Positions 1-6,393 of a stretch of DNA of 64,000 bases are shown piece by piece. The notes beneath the pieces were generated by a model. It was not told where the DNA came from. It made no database searches and saw nothing but the letters and a program-made list of their open reading frames with translations. This stretch comes from Spelaeicoccus albus. GTDB lineage: Bacteria; Actinomycetota; Actinomycetes; Actinomycetales; Brevibacteriaceae. Numbering within the stretch: position 1 is the stretch's first letter; every line of letters starts with the position of its first letter. The translations under genes and the position numbers were made by a program. The stretch is taken from positions 1,426,001 through 1,490,000 of the forward strand of contig NZ_JACBZP010000001.1 in assembly GCF_013409065.1 (NCBI RefSeq), given 5' to 3'.

Positions 1-559
1 CAAACGTGATATGGAAGGAGGATTCAAGGATAGCCCACTGCGACTTAATAAGGGGCTAGGTCAATTAGAGACGTGGAACGTGGCGGCGATCGAGAAGCGT
101 GCCGCGCGCCTTGCTGATGACGCGGTCGCTATCTGGCAGCGGCCGGAATTGCCTGACGGTGTGATTTCTCAATTTGAGCAGAGACACTCCGATTCTGTCT
201 TTTCGATCGAAGATCACCCAAACCTATTGCCGCCTAAGCGTAGGGACCTATTCGAGAGGTTTAGTGCTGAAACACAAGCCCTCGATCCCGGCATCACTCG
301 CCGGTTCCTTAGACGCTACGTCGCATTCAAAACAGAGAATAGCGTCGTAGACGTTGTTCCCCAAAAGGCAAGGATGCTATTGAGTGTCAACATTCCTCTT
401 GAGGTTCTGAACGACGAACGTGGTCTGGCAGTAGATGTGAGCGACAAAGGACACTGGGGTAACGGACCTACCGAGGTGAGTCTGAACGAGGAGACGGACT
501 TTAAGTACGTAATGGGGTTAGTTCGGCAGGCGTTCGAGTTCCAAATGGGCGAATACTGA
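1..559 (+). CDS. C-terminus of a GmrSD-type DUF262/DUF1524 protein with a DUF5655 tail (5' end outside the window)
   Basis: The frame is open to the window edge (KRD precedes the first Met at 11), so only the last ~186 residues are visible. The opening part, with SPLRLNK, a Trp and IEKRAARLADDAVAIW, resembles the end of a DUF1524 His-Me finger nuclease domain. The last ~100 residues (VVPQKARMLLSVNIP, then GHWGNG and YVMGLVRQAFE) match my memory of DUF5655. In full-length relatives an N-terminal DUF262 NTPase-like domain precedes DUF1524, as in GmrSD type IV restriction enzymes that cut modified DNA. The catalytic residues lie off the window, so activity cannot be judged. An HNH nuclease gene 1.8 kb away fits a defence neighbourhood. 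Confidence 0.75.
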   Translation, partial: KRDMEGGFKDSPLRLNKGLGQLETWNVAAIEKRAARLADDAVAIWQRPELPDGVISQFEQRHSDSVFSIEDHPNLLPPKRRDLFERFSAETQALDPGITRRFLRRYVAFKTENSVVDVVPQKARMLLSVNIPLEVLNDERGLAVDVSDKGHWGNGPTEVSLNEETDFKYVMGLVRQAFEFQMGEY

Positions 560-781
560 CGTCGTTTCTGAGGGTGGTTTTTCCGAAATGTTGACTAATC
601 TACGGCCACGTCTGGAACGGCGGTAGGTACTGGGGTAAAACAATTATTCCGGACGCGACCTCCGAATCCGTGACGGCGGTAGTGGACCCGGGCGTGCGTG
701 GCTCTTCGCGGCTCGTGGTAGAAGCGTCTTGATGAGGCGATTTTTCACGCTGTTCTTGTGGTGCTGGTTTAGTTAGTTCGG

Positions 782-1336
782 CTATTGAGATTTTTCCGCG
801 GTAATGTCCATCAATTGGTGGACGCCGCTGAGTGCCCTGTCGCGTTCGCGCTTGTTGCATCGCCGATACACGTTCGGCTCAGAGAGCTTCGTCTTGAGAT
901 GTTGCTTCAAGTTGGCCGTGGCGTTGATGCATTCTTGTTTATTGATTTTGCTGGACGAGATTTTCTGATCGCCGAAAACGCCGCGCGACACCCAGTCCTG
1001 CATGAGCGCCAGAAAATCAGCGAAGTGTGGGTCGGTTCGACGAGCCCGAATGCTGAGAAAGCCAACGTCTTGGGACAGCTCCATGCATTTGGTCACGATT
1101 TCGACTTCCGAGGCTCCTCTGCCGGCCGCGGCGGGAAGTAGCATTCGGCCGAATTCATTGCTCTCGCCGAGTACCCGCTGAGTTTCATTCTGGACGTCGG
1201 TCTCTTCAATCCGTTTGCTCTGGACCCATAGCGTCGCTAGTAAGACTCCAACCGTCCCGAGAACGCCGACTATCGACCCGATGACACCCTGTAGGCCGGT
1301 TGTCAGCCACCAGTTATCGCTTGCCAAATAATCCAT
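782..1336 (-). CDS. hypothetical membrane-anchored protein
   Basis: I do not recognise this family. From the ATG at 1336 it is 184 aa. It opens MDYLASDNWW, then has one hydrophobic segment (about residues 10-33, rich in G, V and L), and the rest is a charged, probably cytoplasmic domain with a few Cys. An in-frame TTG at 1414 would add 26 polar residues; the ATG just before the membrane helix is the more natural start, although neither has a clear ribosome binding site. Single-helix proteins like this are common beside restriction and toxin-antitoxin genes, but nothing shows a function. Confidence 0.55.
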   Translation of the reverse strand: MDYLASDNWWLTTGLQGVIGSIVGVLGTVGVLLATLWVQSKRIEETDVQNETQRVLGESNEFGRMLLPAAAGRGASEVEIVTKCMELSQDVGFLSIRARRTDPHFADFLALMQDWVSRGVFGDQKISSSKINKQECINATANLKQHLKTKLSEPNVYRRCNKRERDRALSGVHQLMDITAEKSQ

Positions 1337-1414
1337 AAAATCAACAGTACGATTTATCGCCGACGATTCGGTCTCAGCTGCGTGAAGAGCGGCCCTTTGT
1401 ATTTGAGGGTGCAA

Positions 1415-1710
1415 TTCTGCACGACTGGGCGTTTGAGTTCAGCGGCGGCGTGTCGATGGCCAGTAATGCGGTGGCCGTCACCGAGATGCAGAGGATAACG
1501 CCGAAGATGCTTGGCCGTAGAGATCGACCTCGATCTCACGTCGGTACTGCGCGGCTACCACGACCACGACGAGCAGAATGGTTTGAACCGCGCTCGATTC
1601 GTCTTCGCCGATTTAGTGGCGCACTCCGGAGCAGAGTAGCCGACCAGCGGAACGACGAGCGATCAATATTCCAATCGGACCCGCTATTGTCGTTCGAACG
1701 GCCCTTCAAC
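1415..1710 (-). pseudogene. possible decayed small membrane protein gene
   Basis: No single frame is open, but reading the minus strand from ~1705 down and shifting frame gives hydrophobic stretches that could belong to one protein. These are TIAGPIGILIA (~1695-1660), a TAA stop near 1613, then VQTILLVVVVVAAQYRREIE (~1585-1530), and after a frameshift near 1515 SIFGVILCISVTATALLAI (~1515-1455) ending at a TGA near 1380. Alternating frames with membrane-like composition suggest a gene broken by a stop and a frameshift. Chance is a real alternative, because GC-rich antisense frames often look hydrophobic. Confidence 0.25.
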
Positions 1711-1774
1711 GACACGTTTCGGTGTTGTGGCCGGGGGTGTACAACGTCTGTATAGGGCGGTATATAGGCGATCC

Positions 1775-1852
1775 GTGAAGACCCGAATCTCGCTAGGAGT
1801 GCTGAGGGACCTCGAGAAGGTGATCGGGTTCGTCCCGTCCGAGTGGAAGTGA
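1775..1852 (+). CDS. possible 25-residue leader peptide upstream of the HicB-like gene
   Basis: A GTG-started frame reads VKTRISLGVLRDLEKVIG and ends in TGA 8 bases before the HicB-like ATG. It sits where a HicA toxin would normally be encoded, but it is too short and lacks the HicA double-stranded RNA-binding fold motif with its catalytic His. It could be a chance frame, a leader peptide or the stump of a lost partner. The only support is its position and the absence of other coding sequence here. Confidence 0.2.
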   Translation: MKTRISLGVLRDLEKVIGFVPSEWK

Positions 1853-1860
1853 GGAACGCT

Positions 1861-2262
1861 ATGAACTCGCCAACGTACCAACTCAATGTGAGCCGAGAGG
1901 GCAGATGGTGGATCATCGATGCGCCAGAAGTCGACTATCGGACGCAAGCTCGAACTCTTGCCGACGTTGAGGAAATGGGCCGGGATCTGATTGCTGGAGC
2001 TCTTGATGTCGATCCATCAACGTTCGACGTCTCCGTCAATATTGCTAAGCCGGCAGACGTCGAGGCTCGGCTCGCGGAAGTCGCTGAGCTAGATCGGGAG
2101 GCTCAAATCGTAGTCTCACGTGCTGCTCGTGGCCGCCGTGAAGCAGCACGAACTCTGCGCGACCAGTACGGCCTTAGCGTCGTCGACACTGCGCGCGTAC
2201 TTGGCGTGACGCGAGGTCGCGTTTATCAGTTGCTCGGCCGCGAAAAGGATACTGTTGCCTGA
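1861..2262 (+). CDS. HicB-like antitoxin/DNA-binding protein
   Basis: This 133-residue protein has a HicB-type N-terminus: a short strand (YQLNVSREGRWWIIDAP), a second strand (VDYRTQARTLADVEEMGRDLIAGAL) and then a Val/Asp-rich strand, the partial RNase H-like fold of HicB antitoxins. The C-terminus carries a helix-turn-helix (about residues 105-130, LSVVDTARVLGVTRGRVYQLL) that would bind the operator. The ATG at 1861 is chosen over an in-frame GTG-type start further up because GTGAGGA lies 5-6 bases before it. No HicA toxin gene is adjacent, so this is an orphan antitoxin or a stand-alone regulator. Confidence 0.75.
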   Translation: MNSPTYQLNVSREGRWWIIDAPEVDYRTQARTLADVEEMGRDLIAGALDVDPSTFDVSVNIAKPADVEARLAEVAELDREAQIVVSRAARGRREAARTLRDQYGLSVVDTARVLGVTRGRVYQLLGREKDTVA

Positions 2263-2330
2263 CAATCGATATGCTGGGGTTTACGCCGGGCAATCAACGA
2301 GCACGGTTGGGCTGCGATTGAGGAATGCAC

Positions 2331-3254
2331 ATGACGTTCGTGGGCGGACGCGACGGCGACTGGGAAGATCGTGCGCGTGAAGCTGCATTCCAATGGCTCG
2401 ACGAGCACAGCGACGATGAGCATCCGCTTTTCGAGCGTGCAGATCTTGCTTCCTGGACTTTTGAGGGCAAACGCATAGCGCTGATCGATCGCCAACGAGG
2501 AATTCGTAAGCCGGCGGAATTTCGCGCCGCCTTGTCGATCATGACGACTTTCACGCCCCCGGGTCAGACGCCGCCGTATGAAGATGCAGCCGGCGACGAC
2601 GGGTTGCTCCGCTACAAATACCGCGGCAAGGACGCCGCACACCCCGAAAACAGGGCGCTGAGAAACGCCATGGCCGAGCACGTTCCGCTTATCTGGTTCA
2701 CGGCGGTCGAGCCAGGACGATATCTGGCGGTACGTCCGGTGTGGATAGTGGACGATAATCCGCGTGAGCTTGAATTCTCCATCGCTGTCGACAGCGCCCA
2801 ATACGCGCTCGCGAGGGCGGGCACGCTCAGCGACGAGCGTAGCTACGCAGAGCGTTTGACGCAGCAACGGCTTCACCAGCCGCTATTTCGGGCACGTGTT
2901 TTGTCTGTATACCATTCGGAATGTGCGATCTGCCATCTCAACCATGCCGGTCTTCTCGATGCTGCGCACATTATCGAAGACGGAAAACCAAATGGGTTGC
3001 CAGTCGTTCCTAACGGACTGTCGATGTGCAAAATTCACCATGCCGCTTACGACCGCAACATTATTGGGGTTCGACCGGATGCGGTTGTCGAGGTGAGGAC
3101 GGACATTTTGCACGAGATAGACGGCCCGATGCTCAAGTACGGAATCCAGCAGATGCATGGTGCTCGGCTGACTTTGCCGGGCACGCGTGCCGCCCGCCCC
3201 GACCCGGAACGCCTTGAAGCGCGTTACGAGGAGTTCAGGTCAGCAGTGGCGTAA
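2331..3254 (+). CDS. HNH restriction endonuclease-like protein
   Basis: A 307-residue protein with a C-terminal HNH nuclease domain: a CxxC pair (about residues 198-201, CAIC), DAAHI with the catalytic His at about 213, and NGLSMCKIHHAAYDRNIIG carrying the last Cys/His ligands. The N-terminal ~180 residues (RYKYRGKD, PLIWFTAVEPGRY) look like the non-catalytic DNA-reading domain found ahead of HNH in stand-alone restriction enzymes. GAGGA at 2320-2324 touches the ATG at 2325 but is correctly spaced for the ATG at 2331. No methyltransferase gene is visible beside it, so a type IV (modified-DNA) role or a lost partner are both possible. Its 3' end overlaps the convergent Nudix gene by 15 bases. 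Confidence 0.85.
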   Translation: MTFVGGRDGDWEDRAREAAFQWLDEHSDDEHPLFERADLASWTFEGKRIALIDRQRGIRKPAEFRAALSIMTTFTPPGQTPPYEDAAGDDGLLRYKYRGKDAAHPENRALRNAMAEHVPLIWFTAVEPGRYLAVRPVWIVDDNPRELEFSIAVDSAQYALARAGTLSDERSYAERLTQQRLHQPLFRARVLSVYHSECAICHLNHAGLLDAAHIIEDGKPNGLPVVPNGLSMCKIHHAAYDRNIIGVRPDAVVEVRTDILHEIDGPMLKYGIQQMHGARLTLPGTRAARPDPERLEARYEEFRSAVA

Positions 3255-3674
3255 ATCTTGGCCGTGTACGCTGGCTGGTCGCGGAAAAGCGTCGCGAATG
3301 ATTGGCACGTCCGCTGGTGACCATTTGAGGCTATAAAGCTGCTCAGGAGTGAACCACCCCATCTCGTCGTGGTCTGTACTTGACTTGGGATCGTCACTGC
3401 CTAGCTGCGCCCAGTAGCAGGCAAGATCAATCAACGCCGTACCGACCGTTGTCGTATGGCGGGAGGCGAGTGCGCCCACTCGCACTCGGATGCCAAGTTC
3501 TTCATCGACCTCACGCCGGAGCGCTGCCTCGGGTTGTTCGGCACGTTCGATTTTTCCGCCCGGAAACTCCCACAGTCCGCCTGCGCTGCGATCAGGGTTG
3601 CGGCGCGCCGCGAAGATTTTGCCGTCGCGTGTCATGATTGCGCCCACGACTGTGATCGGCGATGACGACGGCAT
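3240..3674 (-). CDS. Nudix hydrolase, MutT-like (8-oxo-dGTP diphosphatase type)
   Basis: The 144-residue protein has a complete Nudix box, G40-x5-E46-x7-R54-E55-x-x-E58-E59-x-G61, which binds the Mg2+ used to split nucleoside diphosphate-X bonds. The WEFPGGK lead-in (residues 35-41) is typical of the MutT branch that removes 8-oxo-dGTP from the nucleotide pool. GGGAG precedes the ATG at 3674. The gene converges on the HNH gene and diverges from the LacI gene across 72 bases. Substrate range cannot be read from sequence; other NTP or sugar-nucleotide substrates are possible. Confidence 0.9.
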   Translation of the reverse strand: MPSSSPITVVGAIMTRDGKIFAARRNPDRSAGGLWEFPGGKIERAEQPEAALRREVDEELGIRVRVGALASRHTTTVGTALIDLACYWAQLGSDDPKSSTDHDEMGWFTPEQLYSLKWSPADVPIIRDAFPRPASVHGQDLRHC

Positions 3675-3746
3675 GAGTCTCCCTCAATTGAACTGACTCG
3701 CTATGGGTGACATCGTACGAGTGCTCGCCGTCGTTACAGTAGCTAC

Positions 3747-4766
3747 ATGCCCTCACTGCCGAAGCGGAACGTCACGATCAAGGATGTCGCCTGGGCAGCG
3801 GAGGTGTCCATGTCGACGGTCTCGCACGCGTTCTCCGGCGCACGGCCGATCTCGCAAGCGACTCGTAAGAGAATATTCGACGCGAGTAAGGCGCTTGGCT
3901 ATGTGCCTAACGCTCACGCTCGCAAGCTCCGCCTCGGCAAGTCTGGCATGCTCGGTCTCGCTCTGCGCCCGACGTTCGACTTCATCCGCACGCCGGACGA
4001 CGCGGAAACGTTCAATCGCCTGGCGGGCAGTATGGCGATCGCCTGCCTGCACCGCGGCCTCGGTCTCGTGCACGTACCCGACATCGTGGGCAATGGACAC
4101 GACATCGTCCCGATGGACGGCTGCATCATTGCGCACCCGAACCAAAACGACCCCGCCATCGACTTCCTCGACTCCGCCGGCATTCCCTACGTCCTCATCG
4201 ACCCCGACTTGGCGCGCGACGACATCCCGTGGATCGTGAGCATTGACTACGCCGGGGGAGTCCGGCGCATCCTCGATGCCGTCTCATACCACGGCCGGCG
4301 CCACGTCGTGCTCATCCGGCAGCGGGCAAAGAACGCCTGGAACATCACCTCGACCACCGCATACGGACAATGGTGCAACGAGATGCAGCATCCGCCCGTC
4401 GTACACGAGATCGACGAGCGGATCCGCGGCGCCGCGCTCGAAGCAGAGCTCGAAGCCATTTTCGCCACCGAGACCGGCGACCTGGGAATTGTGTATCTGG
4501 CAAGCGATACGACCGAATCGGTCCTGAGCATGATCGCCCGACGCGGCTGGACGGTCCCGGACGACGTGTCCGTTGCCGCGCTCACCGACACTGCCCACTC
4601 TCGGATGTCCAAACCGTCTATGACGGCGATGGACCTCGCCCACGAAGATGCATCCGAAGCCGCCATTGCCATGCTCATCGATCGGATCGCCGGCGTTGGG
4701 CCTCCTATTGCGCCAGTTGTCATCGAGCCGCGCGTCAGCGTTCGGGAATCCACGGCTGTGTTCTGA
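3747..4766 (+). CDS. LacI-family transcriptional regulator
   Basis: 339 residues, the usual LacI length. The N-terminal helix-turn-helix and hinge helix are clear (residues 9-60: VTIKDVAWAAEVSMSTVSHAF, then GYVPNAHARKLR). A periplasmic-binding-protein-like effector domain follows to the C-terminus (GIVYLASDTTESVLSMI, VPDDVSVAALTD). The neighbouring operon encodes a transporter and a hydantoinase/oxoprolinase, so it probably senses a cyclic amide or a breakdown product; this is inference. A palindrome of LacI-operator shape with central CG lies at 4950-4965 in front of that operon. No clear ribosome binding site precedes the ATG, so the message may be leaderless. Confidence 0.92.
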   Translation: MPSLPKRNVTIKDVAWAAEVSMSTVSHAFSGARPISQATRKRIFDASKALGYVPNAHARKLRLGKSGMLGLALRPTFDFIRTPDDAETFNRLAGSMAIACLHRGLGLVHVPDIVGNGHDIVPMDGCIIAHPNQNDPAIDFLDSAGIPYVLIDPDLARDDIPWIVSIDYAGGVRRILDAVSYHGRRHVVLIRQRAKNAWNITSTTAYGQWCNEMQHPPVVHEIDERIRGAALEAELEAIFATETGDLGIVYLASDTTESVLSMIARRGWTVPDDVSVAALTDTAHSRMSKPSMTAMDLAHEDASEAAIAMLIDRIAGVGPPIAPVVIEPRVSVRESTAVF

Positions 4767-4795
4767 TGGGGCTCCTTTCGACTCGTCGCAAGCTC

Positions 4796-4884
4796 CTCGC
4801 TCAAGGGGCGGTGTAGTGGGGCTCGCTCAAGGGGCGGTGTAGTGGGGCTCGCTCAAGGGGCGGTGTAGTGGGGCTCGCTCAAGG
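4796..4884. repeat. tandem repeat, 26-bp unit, 3.4 copies
   Basis: Three identical 26-base units lie head to tail at 4796-4821, 4822-4847 and 4848-4873. Each starts CTCGCTCAAGG and ends GTAGTGGGG. A fourth copy is cut off after 11 bases. The array sits between the LacI gene and the hydantoinase operon and its units carry no mismatches, so it is young or kept uniform. It could be a slippage-prone spacer that changes distance to the promoter, or part of the terminator region of the LacI gene. Confidence 0.9.
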
Positions 4885-4949
4885 AACGAAGTTCGCCGTC
4901 TCATTTTTCAGAATCCTCTTGACGTGATCCACATCATGCCCAATTATTG

Positions 4950-4965
4950 ATCAAAACGATTTGAT
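4950..4965. promoter_or_regulatory. LacI-type operator candidate before the hydantoinase operon
   Basis: ATCAAAACGATTTGAT is an inverted repeat with 6-base arms centred on CG, the usual geometry of LacI-family operators. It lies 41 bases before the transporter ATG and about 30 bases after a TTGACG that could be a -35 box (4919-4924). The divergence from the coding sequence and the nearby LacI gene suggest that regulator binds here and represses by occlusion. Confidence 0.55.
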
Positions 4966-5006
4966 GAATAGCCAATCCGCGACCACATGCTCAGTGAGGA
5001 GCCGGA

Positions 5007-6338
5007 ATGAGTCAGCAATCTTCCGTCGAAGGTATGCACACCGACGTGATCTCCGTCGGCGAGGCGTTCTCCGCGATGAAGCTCCAGAAGGCACACGTCA
5101 TTGCAGGTCTCGTATTGTTCATGACCTTTGTCGTTGAGTCCTGGGAACAGGTCGGGCTGGTCTACGTCAGCGGCCTCATCTCCAAAGACTTCGGCGTCGG
5201 CCTCGCCCAGGTCGGCACTGCTCTCGGCGCTGTCGCGCTCGGGATGGTGCCCGGCGCCTTGCTCTGGGCGGTCGTCGTGGAAAAACGCGGACGAAAATTC
5301 GTCTCGATTGCGAGCCTCCTGCTCTATTGCGTCCTCGCGCTCGCCGCCGCCTTCTCGACGTCGTTCCAACTCGTCGTTGCCCTGAGGTTCCTCTCCGGAG
5401 TCGCCTTCGGTGGCGTCTACGCCGTCACGTTCCCGTACTTCATGGAACTCCTGCCCACCAAATACCGCGGCCAAGGCGCCGTCGCCCTATCGATCGGGTT
5501 CCCTGTCGGCACGCTCTTGTGCATCGTCGTCAGCCAGGGCTTCGGCGGTTTCAGTTGGCGCGTCGTCGCCGCCGTTGCCGCGATCGCAGGATTGTGGGCG
5601 ATCGCAGTTTGGAAATGGGTGCCCGAGTCGCCGTATTGGCTCGTCAAGCGCGGCCGTGACCGCGAAGCGCGGACCATCCTCGGCCACTTCGGCGTCACTG
5701 TGCCCGACGGCACGAAACTCATCCTCGACCCTACTGCCGCCGAACGCGACGAGCCCGCAGCGACGAAAAAGAAGACCATCAAGCTACTTGTCTTGGTCGT
5801 CATCACCTCGTTCACGTTCAGCTGGGCTTACTGGGGTCTGCAGTCGTGGCTGCCGATCATGCTGCAGCACAAGGGGCTGAGCGTCTCCGGATCGCTCGGA
5901 TTCGTTGCACTTAGCCAGCTCGTCGCCATTCCCGGCTACCTGATCGCCGCCTGGGCTACCCGCCGCTACGGACGTCGGTGGGTCTTCTGGATATTCGCCG
6001 TCTTCTCCGGCGTCGGCGCGCTGATCTTTGGAGCGGCCGACGGAGTCGTGCAACTCTACATCGGCAATTTCGTTCTCGCCTTCTTCTCACTCGGCGCGTG
6101 GGGCGTGTGGAACACGTGGTCGGGCGAAGTGATGCCGACCCGCATTCGGGGAGCGGGCTACTCGGCCTCCACGTCGGCGATTCTCCTCGCCCAAGCGGTC
6201 TGCGTACCCGTCGTCGGCATGATGATGGACCACGGCTTCAGCTCGATGGTCACGATGGGCTCGCTCGTCGTCTTCATGCTCATCGCGATCGTCGCCACGT
6301 TCGGTCTGCGCGAAACGGAAGGCCGCGAACTCCGCTAA
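5007..6338 (+). CDS. MFS transporter, organic-acid or cyclic-amide porter
   Basis: A 443-residue membrane protein with about 12 hydrophobic segments in two halves split by a charged loop (about residues 205-250). The MFS motif A-like loop WAVVVEKRGRK follows helix 2, and the second half repeats it as WATRRYGRRW. PESPYWLVKRGR after helix 6 is the motif shared by sugar and aromatic-acid porters. GAGGA 6 bases upstream supports this start. It heads an operon with hyuA/hyuB-type genes, so it probably imports their hydantoin-, oxoproline- or N-methylhydantoin-like substrate by proton symport. Substrate is inferred from context only. Confidence 0.88.
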   Translation: MSQQSSVEGMHTDVISVGEAFSAMKLQKAHVIAGLVLFMTFVVESWEQVGLVYVSGLISKDFGVGLAQVGTALGAVALGMVPGALLWAVVVEKRGRKFVSIASLLLYCVLALAAAFSTSFQLVVALRFLSGVAFGGVYAVTFPYFMELLPTKYRGQGAVALSIGFPVGTLLCIVVSQGFGGFSWRVVAAVAAIAGLWAIAVWKWVPESPYWLVKRGRDREARTILGHFGVTVPDGTKLILDPTAAERDEPAATKKKTIKLLVLVVITSFTFSWAYWGLQSWLPIMLQHKGLSVSGSLGFVALSQLVAIPGYLIAAWATRRYGRRWVFWIFAVFSGVGALIFGAADGVVQLYIGNFVLAFFSLGAWGVWNTWSGEVMPTRIRGAGYSASTSAILLAQAVCVPVVGMMMDHGFSSMVTMGSLVVFMLIAIVATFGLRETEGRELR

Positions 6339-6393
6339 TGGCCGATGAACTCCTGTTCCCAAACTTCAACCGCTGTTTTTGAAAGGACATTTG

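Noticed and set aside
600-860. 86-codon minus-strand frame after the DUF5655 gene
   Set aside because: Overlaps the end of the hypothetical membrane protein in another frame; composition is Pro/Ser/Arg-rich, no ribosome site, no domain. The 560-781 gap shows nothing else.
1684-1947. minus-strand frames across 1536-1947
   Set aside because: They run into the HicB-like gene on the other strand, differ in frame and have no family features. The 1415-1774 gap is left as a possible decayed gene plus unassigned sequence.
4767-4842. short plus-strand frames through the tandem repeats
   Set aside because: They arise from the GC-rich repeat units themselves and lack start signals.
4796-4884. CRISPR array
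   Set aside because: Units are directly adjacent with no spacers, and no cas genes are present.
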